From a bacterium (GTDB lineage Bacteria; Krumholzibacteriota; Krumholzibacteriia; JACNKJ01): a stretch of 38,782 bases of DNA. The translations under genes were made by a program, and so were the position numbers. Of this stretch, positions 1 to 7,462 are shown one piece after another (the first letter of the stretch is position 1; each line of letters opens with the position of its first letter). The notes under the pieces are model-generated. The model was not told the origin of the DNA, searched no databases, and worked only from the letters and a program-made list of their open reading frames with translations. The stretch covers positions 1 to 38,782 of the forward strand of contig VGXI01000008.1 in NCBI GenBank assembly GCA_016873475.1, written 5' to 3'.

Positions 1-532
1 TTTTGACGATTTGGGCCGGTACGCCGGCCGCCACGCTGCCGTCCGGCAGGTCGATGTTCACCACGGCGTTCGCGCCCACGGCCACGTCAGCGCCGATGCG
101 GATCTTCCCGAACACCTTGGCGCCGGGCCCGAAGTAGACGCGATCGCCGACGCTGGGCACGCCGCGCCGTTCGCCCCGCCCACCGACGCCGATGGTCACC
201 CCCTGGGAGAGATTGCAGTTCTCCCCGATCACGCAGCGGCTGCTGAGGACGATGCCCCCGTGGTGTCCGATGTAGAGCCCGGGACCGATGCGGGCGGCAG
301 CGGGCAAGCGGATGCCGGTCAGCAGCTCCAGCCAGAGCTGCCAGGGCTGGCGCAGGAAGCTCAGGAGGCGCGGCCAGACCCAGTGGCGTCGCTCGGCCAG
401 CCAGCGCGCGCAGCGATAGTCGATGATGGCCCAGATCGTCGGCGTGCCGAGGAGGGTCCGCAGGCGCCGCCAGGGGCCGGGCGTGCCCATGATGAAATAG
501 TAGCGGTCGAGATCGCGCTTGAGATGGGACAC
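1..532 (-). CDS. Serine acetyltransferase-like hexapeptide acyltransferase (partial, 3' end outside window)
   Basis: Reading the minus strand from a GTG at 532 gives a protein beginning VSHLKRDLDRYYFIMG. A left-handed beta-helix follows, with CysE-like signatures: NCNLSQGVTIG, then RGVPSVGDRVYFGPGAKV and a final GSVAAGVPAQIVK. The frame stays open to base 1, so only the last residues are missing. GTG 532 is preferred over GTG 538 because GAGG lies five bases upstream of it. CysE-type enzymes move an acetyl group from acetyl-CoA to a hydroxyl. In this short, serine-acetyltransferase-like branch the acceptor may instead be a sugar or polysaccharide. The gene is divergent from the acyltransferase at 635, which suggests both serve surface polysaccharide or a similar pathway. 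The acceptor is an inference. Confidence 0.8.
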   Translation of the reverse strand, partial: MSHLKRDLDRYYFIMGTPGPWRRLRTLLGTPTIWAIIDYRCARWLAERRHWVWPRLLSFLRQPWQLWLELLTGIRLPAAARIGPGLYIGHHGGIVLSSRCVIGENCNLSQGVTIGVGGRGERRGVPSVGDRVYFGPGAKVFGKIRIGADVAVGANAVVNIDLPDGSVAAGVPAQIVK

Positions 533-599
533 GGGCACCTCGTGGGGAGCGAGTATAGGCGGGGCGGCCGCCGGCTGTCCACACGGGACGGCTTCAGGC

Positions 600-628
600 T
601 TGCCAAGACGGCAAGGGCGGCCGATACT
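600..628 (+). promoter_or_regulatory. Sigma-70-type promoter, probably giving a leaderless mRNA
   Basis: TTGCCA at 600-605 and GATACT at 623-628 are separated by 17 bases. Transcription would start about seven bases after the -10 box, on or beside the ATG at 635. No Shine-Dalgarno sequence precedes that ATG. On the other strand TATACT at 556-551 may be the -10 box of the divergent gene. Confidence 0.4.
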
Positions 629-634
629 CGCGAC

Positions 635-1201
635 ATGGAACTCCTCGCGCGGCTCGCGCGCGTTTGGCGCAATCAGCGCCTGCGCTGGCGGCAGGCCGGC
701 CTCAACGAGTACACGAACACCCCCTTCTTCCGCGAGTGCGGCCTCGCGATCGGCGAAGGCTGCCGCATCTTCAGCAACAACCCGCACGAGACTTTCGGCT
801 CCGAGCCCTACCTGATCCGCATCGGCAATCACGTGACGATCACCTCGGGGGTGAAGTTCATCACGCACGACGGCGGCACCTGGGTGTTCCGCCAGGAGGA
901 CCCGGCCTTCGACGTCTTCGGCCCCATCGAGGTGAAGGACAACGTCTTCATCGGCATCGGGACGATCCTCATGCCCGGCGTGACGATCGGCGAGAACTGC
1001 GTGATCGGCTCGCACAGCGTCGTCTCGCGCAGCATCCCCGCGAACTCGGTGGCGGCCGGTGTGCCGGCGCGAGTGATCATGGGCCTGGAGGAGTACCGCG
1101 CCAAGAAGCTCACGCAGCGCACCGTGGTGCGCGGCTTCTCGGCGGCGGAGCGGAAGGCCGTCCTCCTGCGCCTCTGGGAGAACCGGACCGAGGACTCCTG
1201 A
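635..1201 (+). CDS. Hexapeptide-repeat acyltransferase (maltose/galactoside acetyltransferase type)
   Basis: The protein has 188 residues and starts MELLARLARVWRNQRLRWR. Hexapeptide turns run through the middle (IRIGNHVTITSGVKFITHDGG, IEVKDNVFIGIGTILMPGVTIGENCVIGSHSVVSRSIPANSVAAGVPARVI). The His of FITHDGG lies where the catalytic His of LbH acetyltransferases sits. The fold is a trimeric left-handed beta-helix that uses acetyl- or acyl-CoA. An open frame continues upstream of 635, but it is antisense to the divergent acyltransferase and lacks the family pattern, so the ATG at 635 is the start. O-acetylation of a lipopolysaccharide or capsule sugar is likely but unproven. Confidence 0.85.
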   Translation: MELLARLARVWRNQRLRWRQAGLNEYTNTPFFRECGLAIGEGCRIFSNNPHETFGSEPYLIRIGNHVTITSGVKFITHDGGTWVFRQEDPAFDVFGPIEVKDNVFIGIGTILMPGVTIGENCVIGSHSVVSRSIPANSVAAGVPARVIMGLEEYRAKKLTQRTVVRGFSAAERKAVLLRLWENRTEDS

Positions 1202-1222
1202 GAAATCGCCATCGCTCCGACC

Positions 1223-1251
1223 TTGACGGCCGGCCCAGGCCTGAGTATCAT
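1223..1251 (+). promoter_or_regulatory. Promoter of the ArsR-type redox operon
   Basis: TTGACG at 1223-1228, a 17-base spacer and TATCAT at 1246-1251 make a near-consensus sigma-70 promoter. The predicted start, around 1258, falls on the palindromic operator at 1254-1271. Confidence 0.6.
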
Positions 1252-1253
1252 GC

Positions 1254-1271
1254 CATGCGCATATGCGAATG
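1254..1271. promoter_or_regulatory. Palindromic operator for the ArsR-type repressor
   Basis: CATGCGCATATGCGAATG is an 18-bp inverted repeat with one mismatched pair. Its core CGCATATGCG (1258-1267) is perfect. It covers the expected transcription start, between the -10 box and the ATG at 1296, which is a classic position for ArsR/SmtB repression. It is AT-containing in an otherwise very GC-rich setting. Confidence 0.6.
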
Positions 1272-1295
1272 TACTCATTTAGAGAGGGAGCAGGC

Positions 1296-1562
1296 ATGGA
1301 CTTCGAGCTGGCCAGCCTGAGGCTGAGGGCGATGGGACACCCCACCCGCCTGCGCATTCTCGAGTTGCTCGCCCACAGCGGCTGTTGCGTCGGCGAGATC
1401 GAGCGCCAACTCGACCTGCGCCAGTCCAACGTCAGCCAGCACCTGCGCGTGCTGCGCGACTGCGGACTGGTGACGGTGAGCCGGCAGGGCCAGACGCTCT
1501 GCTACTCGCTCAACCAGCCCCTGGTCAGCCCCCTCCTCGAGTCCCTGGAGTCCCTGGCCTGA
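1296..1562 (+). CDS. ArsR/SmtB-family winged-helix regulator, probably thiol-redox sensing
   Basis: The 88-aa protein shows the ArsR fold from end to end: MGHPTRLRILELL, the recognition helix region LRQSNVSQHLRVLRDCGLV and the wing SRQGQTLCYSL. It lacks the ELCVCDL metal site of true arsenic sensors. Instead it has Cys in HSGCCVGEI, RDCG and TLCYSL, which suits a thiol or persulfide switch of the BigR/SqrR kind. The next genes encode thioredoxin-fold and OsmC proteins, which supports this role. ATG 1296 is preceded by GGGAG. An upstream in-frame ATG at 1263 lies inside the operator and is unlikely. The redox role is inferred from context. Confidence 0.8.
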   Translation: MDFELASLRLRAMGHPTRLRILELLAHSGCCVGEIERQLDLRQSNVSQHLRVLRDCGLVTVSRQGQTLCYSLNQPLVSPLLESLESLA

Positions 1563-1605
1563 CCCCGAGCCCGGCAGGCGCCGCGGCGCCGCCGCTGGAG
1601 GCACG

Positions 1606-2655
1606 ATGAACACCGCCCCGCTCATCGACGAGCAGACCGAACAGCACCTGCGCGACTTCTTCGGCCAGCGCCTGCAGCGGACCGTGGACGTCATGCTCTA
1701 CAGCGGCCAGGAGAACGCCGAAGCCGTCGATTTCACGCGCCGCTTCCTGCGCGAGCTGGCCGCGCTCGCCGATCGCATCGCCCTCAGCGAGCGCCCCCTC
1801 GGCGACGCGGAGCGAGGCCGCGGCCTCGTCTCGCCGAGCCTCGTGCTCGGCGCCGATCTCGGCTACGCGATCGAGGTGCACGGCGCGCCGAGCGGCCACG
1901 AGGCGGGCGCGCTCGTCGAGACGCTCGGCCTCATCGGCGCGGGCGACTCGGAACTCAGCGCCGACAGCCGGGCGAAGCTGGCCGCGGTCGACAAGGCGGT
2001 CCTGCTCTACTCCTTCGTGACCCCGACCTGCCCTCACTGCCCGGGCTCGGTGCTCCAGAACCACAAGATCGCCATCGAGGCCAGGGGCAGGGTGCGTTCA
2101 GTGGCCGTCAGCGCGGCCGAGAACAGGGAACTCGCGCAGCGCTTCCGCGTGAGCAGCGTCCCCCAGCAGGTGATCAACGAGGATCCGGCCAGCAGCACGC
2201 TCGGCCGGCAGCCCGAGGGGAGCTTCGTCGACCAGGTGCTGCGCTACGGCGCCAGCGACGCCGAGACGGTGCTCGCCGCAACGGCGGCGCGCGCAGCCGA
2301 ACGGACCCGGCTCGACGAGCGGCCGACGGCGCCCCTGGCGATCACGGACGAGAACTTCGCCGCCGCGGTGGCGAAGTACCCCTTCCTCGTCGTCGACTGC
2401 TGGGCCGAGTGGTGCGGGCCCTGCCGGATGGTCGGCCCCGTCGTCGAGGCCCTGGCCGCCGAGCAGGCGGGACGGATGGTCTTCGGCAAGCTCGACACGG
2501 AGGCGAACCGCGAAGTGCCGGCCACCTACGACATCCGCTCGATTCCGACCCTCCTCGTGTTCAGGGACGGCGAGCTCGTGGATCGCCTTGTCGGCGCCAT
2601 GCCGGAGGCGGCCCTGCTGGCCAGGCTCGAGAGCCTGCTGTCGGCGGAGGCGTGA
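1606..2655 (+). CDS. AhpF N-terminal-like dithiol domain fused to thioredoxin
   Basis: The protein has 349 residues. About 1-215 form a tandem thioredoxin fold like the N-terminal domain of AhpF or protein disulfide oxidoreductases. The first half has no CxxC (LYSGQENA), while the second has TPTCPHCPG with C142 and C145. About 240-349 form a complete classical thioredoxin with AEWCGPCRMV (C270, C273) and the cis-Pro segment RSIPTLLVF. There is no signal peptide, so it is cytoplasmic. A relay of electrons from one CxxC to the other, perhaps to peroxidases or to the OsmC protein encoded next, is plausible. The stop overlaps the OsmC start by one base (TGATG), so the two are translationally coupled. 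Confidence 0.85.
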   Translation: MNTAPLIDEQTEQHLRDFFGQRLQRTVDVMLYSGQENAEAVDFTRRFLRELAALADRIALSERPLGDAERGRGLVSPSLVLGADLGYAIEVHGAPSGHEAGALVETLGLIGAGDSELSADSRAKLAAVDKAVLLYSFVTPTCPHCPGSVLQNHKIAIEARGRVRSVAVSAAENRELAQRFRVSSVPQQVINEDPASSTLGRQPEGSFVDQVLRYGASDAETVLAATAARAAERTRLDERPTAPLAITDENFAAAVAKYPFLVVDCWAEWCGPCRMVGPVVEALAAEQAGRMVFGKLDTEANREVPATYDIRSIPTLLVFRDGELVDRLVGAMPEAALLARLESLLSAEA

Positions 2656-3143
2656 TGGCGAACGACACGCTGAACGTGGAGCTCCTGCGCGTGGACGGCC
2701 TCAGCCTGGCCGCCCGCACGGGCAGCGGCCACTGGCTGAGCATGGATACCTCGTCGGCGGGCGGCGGCCACGGCGGCGCGGCGTCGCCCGTGGAGCTGGT
2801 CCTCGCCGCGCTCGCCGGCTGCATGGCGATGGACATCCTGAGCATGCTCGCAAAGATGCGGGCACGTATCGAGGATTTCCGGATCGAGGCGCGCGCCGAG
2901 CGCGCCCCCGAGCCGCCACGCGTTTTCACGAAGGTCGACCTGACGATCCGCGTGCGCGGCGACGTCAAGCCCCGCCAGATCGAGAAGGCGATCGCGCTCA
3001 GCCATGAGCGCTACTGCTCGGTGGGCGCGATGTTGAAACCGAGCGTGCCGATCGCCCATCATTACGTCCTGGAGCCGAGCACGGCCCTTGCAGACGCCGA
3101 GAGTCCCAACCCCCCAGAGGGCGCGAGCCGCAGCGATGCGTAG
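2655..3143 (+). CDS. OsmC/Ohr-family protein
   Basis: This 162-aa protein has the OsmC pattern: SPVELVLAALAGCMAMD with C56, and ERYCSVGAML with C121. These are the two redox-active cysteines that reduce organic hydroperoxides in this family. It is closer to the YhfA/OsmC-like branch than to Ohr, judging from the KPRQIEKAIALSHERYCSV segment. It starts inside the stop of the thioredoxin fusion, so it is co-transcribed with it under the ArsR-type regulator. The substrate could be an organic peroxide or a reactive sulfur species. The C-terminal 15 or so residues are Pro/Ser/Ala-rich and probably unstructured. Confidence 0.88.
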   Translation: MANDTLNVELLRVDGLSLAARTGSGHWLSMDTSSAGGGHGGAASPVELVLAALAGCMAMDILSMLAKMRARIEDFRIEARAERAPEPPRVFTKVDLTIRVRGDVKPRQIEKAIALSHERYCSVGAMLKPSVPIAHHYVLEPSTALADAESPNPPEGASRSDA

Positions 3144-3180
3144 CGCCAGAGCCAACCACGACCCAAGGAGCCTCCACCCG

Positions 3181-3741
3181 ATGATGAAGCGCATCCTCCT
3201 CAGCCTCGTCTCCGCCCTCCTCGCGCTCGGTGGCGCCCAGTCCGCCGGCGCCCTCACCGCCGTCGGCGAGGCGGCGCCGGACTTCACGTTGACCACCCTC
3301 GACGGCAAGGAGACCTACACCCTCTCCCAGCTGCGCGGGCAGGTCGTCTACCTGGACTTCTGGGCGAGCTGGTGCGGGCCTTGCCGCGCGTCCTTCCCCG
3401 AGGTGAAGGCCCTGCACGAGACCTACAAGGGCCGCCCCTTCCGCGTGCTCGCCGTGAGCCTCGACCGCAAGGCCGCCGACGGCGTCAAGTTCCTCGAGGC
3501 GCAGAAGGCGCCCTTCGTCAGCGTCTTCGACGAGGGCGGCAAGGTGGCCACGCGCTTCGGCGTGCAGGGCATCCCCACGGCCTTCCTGATCGATGCCGAG
3601 GGCAAGGTGGCGCACAGCGCGGTCGGCTTCGATCCGCAGAAGGTGTCGCAGCTGAAGGCGAAGATCGAAGACCTGCTCGGCAAGGTCGACGCCAAGGCCC
3701 AGGCGAAGCCGGCCGTCTCCAGCGCCGGCAGCGGCCGCTAG
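3181..3741 (+). CDS. Exported TlpA/ResA-type thioredoxin
   Basis: The 186-aa protein starts MMKRILLSLVSALLALGGAQSAGA, a clear Sec signal peptide. An AhpC/TSA-redoxin domain follows, with FWASWCGPCRASFPE (C65, C68) and the cis-Pro site GVQGIPTAFLID. Proteins of this type reduce disulfides outside the cytoplasm, often in apocytochrome c or other secreted proteins. AAGGAG about ten bases upstream supports ATG 3181. The gap of 37 bases after the OsmC gene leaves open whether it belongs to the same operon. Its last four bases overlap the convergent cytochrome gene in a shared CTAG. The C-terminal tail is rich in Ala/Lys/Ser and is not part of the fold. Confidence 0.9.
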   Translation: MMKRILLSLVSALLALGGAQSAGALTAVGEAAPDFTLTTLDGKETYTLSQLRGQVVYLDFWASWCGPCRASFPEVKALHETYKGRPFRVLAVSLDRKAADGVKFLEAQKAPFVSVFDEGGKVATRFGVQGIPTAFLIDAEGKVAHSAVGFDPQKVSQLKAKIEDLLGKVDAKAQAKPAVSSAGSGR

Positions 3742-4136
3742 TTGTCGAGGGCGCCCTCGGCGATCCAGCGCCCGATGCGGGCGATCGCCGAGGGCGCCAG
3801 CACGGCGCCCGGCGGCATCTGCGCACCGAAGAGCGGGTTTCCGCGGATCTTCTGGTAGAGGACGGAGGCTGTCGTGTCGCCGGCGGCCACGCGCAGCGCC
3901 CCGCCGTAGCCTCCGGCCGGCACCCCCACCAGGTTCGCGTACTCGGCCATCTCCGGCGCATGGCAGAAGCGGCAGTTGGCCTCGAGAAGAGGCAGCACCT
4001 CGGCGGCGAAGGCAACGGGCACCGGCGGCTCCTCGTCGTCGGGCGCAGGCGGAGGCGCCAGCGGTTCCCCGAGGTCCGAACAGCCGGCCGCGAGGCCGAG
4101 CACCAAGAAGAGCAGCAGGGCGCGCTGGCGTCGCAT
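3738..4136 (-). CDS. Cytochrome c-type lipoprotein
   Basis: The 132-aa product begins with a lipoprotein signal ending LGLAAGC (lipid-modified C19). A Pro/acidic linker follows, then VLPLLEANCRFCHAPEMAEYANLV with one CxxCH haem site (C55, C58, H59). QMPPGA downstream offers a Met axial ligand, and the end IGRWIAEGALDN matches the last helix of the planctomycete-type cytochrome c fold. It would act as a membrane-anchored periplasmic electron carrier. It is the last gene of a minus-strand group with the YceI fragment (one base upstream), the CxxCH porin and the transhydrogenase subunit. Confidence 0.8.
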   Translation of the reverse strand: MRRQRALLLFLVLGLAAGCSDLGEPLAPPPAPDDEEPPVPVAFAAEVLPLLEANCRFCHAPEMAEYANLVGVPAGGYGGALRVAAGDTTASVLYQKIRGNPLFGAQMPPGAVLAPSAIARIGRWIAEGALDN

Positions 4137-4137
4137 C

Positions 4138-4737
4138 TCAGCCCCCCGCGCCCGCGCGCTGTGCGCTGAGCCGCACCGTGATGCGCTGCAGCTCGTCCAG
4201 CTTCATCACCAGGAACTTGGGCCGCGGGATCGCGAAGTCCGCGAGCTTGACGGTGAACTCCGCGCGCACCGCGAGCGCCGCGCCGTCCGCGCTCAGCGTG
4301 ACGCTGACCGGCGTCAGGAGCGGCTGCGTCACGCCGTGCAGGCTGAGCTCGCCGGCCAGCGTGAGGACGGCCGTTTCGCCGGGCGCCAGGCGTCCCGGCG
4401 CCGCAATCAGCGAGTCGGCGCGAAAGCTGGCCACGGGAAAGCGCTCGGTCTCGAGGTGGTTCTCGCGCATGTGCTGGTTGCGCAAGCCGATGCCGGTGTT
4501 TTAACTCGCCAGGTCGACGCGCACCTCGACGCGGCAGCCCGCCGCGAGATCCGCCGGATCGACGGTCACCTCCCCCGAGACCTGCCGCGTCTTCCCCTCG
4601 ACGGTCTCCAAGGGCGCCTTGGAGACGAAGCTGACGAGGTTGCTCTCCGCGCCGGGCAGGATGCGGTAGAGGGCCGGCGCGGCGTCCGCCGCCCGGGCGG
4701 CAGCCAACAGCAGGCTGAGAGCGAGCAGGCGGCGCAT
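4138..4737 (-). pseudogene. YceI-family exported protein split by an in-frame TAA
   Basis: Two pieces in one frame make one YceI protein. Residues 1-78 (4737-4501) are a signal peptide and ALYRILPGAESNLVSFVSKAP through RVEVRVDLAS. A TAA codon at 4503-4501 follows, and the sequence resumes as NTGIGLRNQHMRENHLETE through KFLVMKLDELQRITVRL. In intact YceI proteins this is one continuous motif (DLASL-DTGIGLRNxHMREN), so the TAA stands where Leu is expected and no base is lost. YceI proteins are periplasmic lipocalin-like binders of isoprenoids or quinones. GGAGG precedes ATG 4737. It may be a true nonsense mutation or a base-call error. The bases around it (GAGTTAAAAC) are unusually AT-rich. Confidence 0.8.
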
Positions 4738-4755
4738 GGTGGGACCTCCGCGCGA

Positions 4756-5868
4756 TCAGTAGAGGAGGTGCAGGATCAGACTGAAGGCCTCGTAGTCAGT
4801 GGCGCCGACGGCGGGGCCGGGCTGCGCGTCCCACCAACTCATCAGGGTCGAGACGCCGACGAAGGGCGTCGCGAGCAGCTCGGCGCCGATGGCGAAGCGC
4901 CGTTCGCTGCCACTCTGCGCGCTCGCGTCCGGATCGTGGAAGTCGAAGAGAGCGCGCAGGGCGCAGCCCCGGCGCAGCGTCCAGCAGAGCTCCTGACTGG
5001 CGAGAAGCGCCGTCTGCGGCCCGCCCTCCGCGCGTTCGCGGCGCTCCCAGTCGCATTCGCCCAGCCAGGTGAGCGGGCCGAGCGCAACACAGGCGAAAGG
5101 CCCCCCGAGACGGCGCTCGCGGCCGGCCGCGGCCTCCTCTTCCCGATAGAGGGAGGCGCCGAGGCCGAGCTTGAGCGCCGCCAGTTCGCGGCGCCACTCG
5201 CCGCGCAGGGCGAGGGCCGGCCGGTTGTCGCTGTCGCGAAGCTGCCCACCGGCACCGTTGAAGATGCCGAGGCTGAGCCCGGCGCCGCTTGGCAGAAGGC
5301 CGACCTCGACGCCGACGTCCAGATCGGCGGGTGGCGCGAAGCCGGCCCGCTCGCGCACGACCTGCGTGTGATCGGCGAAGCGCCAGCCAAAGGCCGGTGC
5401 GAAACGGCCCGCCTTGAGGTAGCCGCCGGCGGGCAGCAGGAAGGCGAGTCCGTAGACCTCGCCGGCGCCGCTCAGGCTCTGCTCCAGGTGCAGCGAAACG
5501 CGCGCGTCCACCTGCAGCTGCACGTAGAGGTCGCCCTGCATCTGGAACAGGTTGTCGGCGCTCTTGCGCGCGGCGTCGGGATGGTAGCGGTAGAGCGTGC
5601 GCAGATCGACGCCGATGGCGATGCGCTCGTTGAGTTGCGGGTCGATCGCGGCCGCATCGGCCGGCGTCCGCAACGCCAGTTCGCTGGGCACGAGGTACTG
5701 GCTCGCGTAGGCGCTGCGCCTGCCGCCGCCGCTCGGGTCGTCATGGCAGAGCAGGCACTTCTGGCCGTAATGGGCGGCGTAGCGCGGCAGCGCCGCGGCA
5801 CTCTGGGCGAGGAGCAGTGGCGCCAGGGAGAGCAACAGGCGTCGGCGCCAGCGCAACAGGAAGAGCAT
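4756..5868 (-). CDS. Porin-like beta-barrel protein with an N-terminal c-haem motif
   Basis: The 370-aa product starts MLFLLRWRRRLLLSL, a signal peptide. AHYGQKCLLCHDDPSGGG follows, with a single CxxCH close to the mature N-terminus. The remaining 300 or so residues are alternating strands rich in Gly, Leu and aromatics (YLKAGRFAPAFGWRF, LKLGLGASLYRE) ending in LILHLLY. A terminal aromatic residue is typical of outer-membrane barrels. GGGAGG upstream supports ATG 5868 over longer versions. A haem plug tied to a barrel suggests electron transfer at or across the outer membrane. That role is inferred; related families are annotated only as hypothetical or cytochrome. Confidence 0.7.
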   Translation of the reverse strand: MLFLLRWRRRLLLSLAPLLLAQSAAALPRYAAHYGQKCLLCHDDPSGGGRRSAYASQYLVPSELALRTPADAAAIDPQLNERIAIGVDLRTLYRYHPDAARKSADNLFQMQGDLYVQLQVDARVSLHLEQSLSGAGEVYGLAFLLPAGGYLKAGRFAPAFGWRFADHTQVVRERAGFAPPADLDVGVEVGLLPSGAGLSLGIFNGAGGQLRDSDNRPALALRGEWRRELAALKLGLGASLYREEEAAAGRERRLGGPFACVALGPLTWLGECDWERRERAEGGPQTALLASQELCWTLRRGCALRALFDFHDPDASAQSGSERRFAIGAELLATPFVGVSTLMSWWDAQPGPAVGATDYEAFSLILHLLY

Positions 5869-5970
5869 GGGGCCTCCCGCGGCTGCAGGCTCGAGCGATG
5901 CCGGCGGCCTCGGCGACATCGCCAGCGATGTGGGCGCGCGCGGGGAGGATCCGCCCGCCGGCCCGCCGCG

Positions 5971-7116
5971 TCAGCCCAGGAGGGCCTTGACGCGCGGGTG
6001 CACCACCGCCCCGCCCTCGGTGACCAGGGTCTCCGCGATGATCTCGTCCGCGCGGTCGACGCTCAGGGCGCCGTCCTTGACCATGTTCAGCAGGAAGTTG
6101 GCGATGTTCTTGGCGAACATCTGGCTGGCGTGGAAGGGCACCTCGCTCGGCAGGTTGGCCGGGCCGAGGATGCTCACGCCCTGCTCGACCACGCAGCCGC
6201 CCGGCTGCGTGAGCTCGCAGTTGCCGCCGCGCTCGGCGGCGAGGTCGACGATCACCGAGCCGGGCGCCATGCCGCGCACCATCGCGGCCGTCACGAGGAC
6301 GGGCGCCCGCTTGCCGGGCACCGCGGCCGTCGTGATGACGACGTCGCTGTCCGCGATCACCTTTGCCAGCAGCTCGCGCTGGCGCGCGAGGAATTCCGCG
6401 CTCTGCTCGCGGGCGTAGCCGCCCGCGTCCTCGGCGCCGGCCGTGTCGAGCGACACCTCGACGAAACGCGCGCCCAGGCTCTGCACCTGCTCCTTCACCG
6501 CGGGCCGCACGTCGTAGGCCTGCACGACGGCGCCCAGCTTGCGGGCGCTGGCAATCGCCTGCAGGCCGGCGACGCCGGCGCCCATCACGAAGACATGGGC
6601 CGGCGACAGCGTGCCGGCGGCCGTCATCATCATCGGGAACATGCGCGGCAGGCGCTCGGCGGCCAGGATCACCGCGCGGTAGCCGGCGACGGTGGCCATC
6701 GAGGAGAGCACGTCCATCGCCTGGCCGCGCGTGATGCGGGGGATCAGCTCGAGGCTGAAGTGGGTGACGCCGGTCGCGGCGAGCGTCTGCGCGGCGCGCG
6801 GACTGCCGAGGGGATCGGACAGGCCGATCAGGAACTGGCCTGTGCGCAGGCGCGGCAGGTCGGCCGGCCCGGCTTCGGGGTTGGCGCCCAGGCTGCGCAC
6901 CTGGACCACGATGTCCGCCTGCGCGAAGAGCTCCGCGCGGGTCGCCAGCGTCGCGCCCTTCTCGGCGAAGGCGGCGTCGGGGATCCCGGCCGCCTCGCCC
7001 GCGCCCCGCTCGACGCAGATGCCGAGACCGGCCCGCAGCAGCGGACCCATGTTCGCGGGGACCATCGCCACCCGGCGTTCGCCGGGAAAGCTCTCCTTGG
7101 GGATGCCGACGATCAT
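5971..7116 (-). CDS. pntA: NAD(P) transhydrogenase subunit alpha, soluble domain I only
   Basis: The product of 381 residues begins MIVGIPKESFPGERRVAMVP, the start typical of the PntA/alanine dehydrogenase family. Other markers are RGQAMDVLSSMATVAGYRAV, the NAD-binding GAGVAGLQAIASARKLGA, and GNCELTQPGG. It has no membrane helices, so it matches PntAA of the three-subunit enzymes of Rhodospirillum type. That enzyme couples hydride transfer from NADH to NADP+ with proton movement. The partner genes for the membrane anchor (alpha-2) and the beta subunit are not adjacent, which is unusual. ATG 7116 fits the family start; the in-frame extension upstream has no family similarity. Confidence 0.9.
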   Translation of the reverse strand: MIVGIPKESFPGERRVAMVPANMGPLLRAGLGICVERGAGEAAGIPDAAFAEKGATLATRAELFAQADIVVQVRSLGANPEAGPADLPRLRTGQFLIGLSDPLGSPRAAQTLAATGVTHFSLELIPRITRGQAMDVLSSMATVAGYRAVILAAERLPRMFPMMMTAAGTLSPAHVFVMGAGVAGLQAIASARKLGAVVQAYDVRPAVKEQVQSLGARFVEVSLDTAGAEDAGGYAREQSAEFLARQRELLAKVIADSDVVITTAAVPGKRAPVLVTAAMVRGMAPGSVIVDLAAERGGNCELTQPGGCVVEQGVSILGPANLPSEVPFHASQMFAKNIANFLLNMVKDGALSVDRADEIIAETLVTEGGAVVHPRVKALLG

Positions 7117-7212
7117 GACGGGCAGGACCTCGTGGGGAGCGGACGCGCGGGAGAGCAGTGCCGCTCCGCCCCTGCGAAGTCCCGGCACTGCGGCGCGGCC
7201 GCGAATGCGGGG

Positions 7213-7241
7213 AGTCTAGGCGGCGCCCCCGGCCCTCGCAA
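7213..7241 (-). promoter_or_regulatory. Likely promoter of the transhydrogenase-porin group
   Basis: On the minus strand TTGCGA (7241-7236), 17 bases and TAGACT (7218-7213) fit a sigma-70 promoter, about 100 bases before ATG 7116. The rest of the 7117-7462 gap holds no gene that I can support. Confidence 0.4.
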
Positions 7242-7386
7242 GGGATTTCCCGCCGGGCGGGCGCGGTCGCGCGCGTCACCCGCTGCCGGTCGCGCACGGC
7301 TCGCGCGCGGCCCGGACGCCGCGGAGGTTCGACTCCGAAATGCCCGGAATCCGCGGCGCTTCCGGTCCGCGGCGCGATCTGCAGCC

Positions 7387-7415
7387 TTGCGCCGGCGACG
7401 ATCGGCTCCTAAGCT
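7387..7415 (+). promoter_or_regulatory. Weak candidate promoter of the homogentisate genes
   Basis: TTGCGC (7387-7392) and TAAGCT (7410-7415) have a 17-base spacer and lie about 48 bases before the HPPD start. The hexamers are poor matches, so this rests mainly on spacing and position. Confidence 0.25.
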
Positions 7416-7462
7416 CGGCGCTCCACTCCCTCCCTTCCCTCACCCTACTCCGGGAGCGATCC

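Noticed and set aside
1263-1295. Upstream ATG extending the ArsR-type regulator by 11 residues
   Set aside because: It lies inside the palindromic operator at the predicted transcription start and has no ribosome site; the ATG at 1296 has one.
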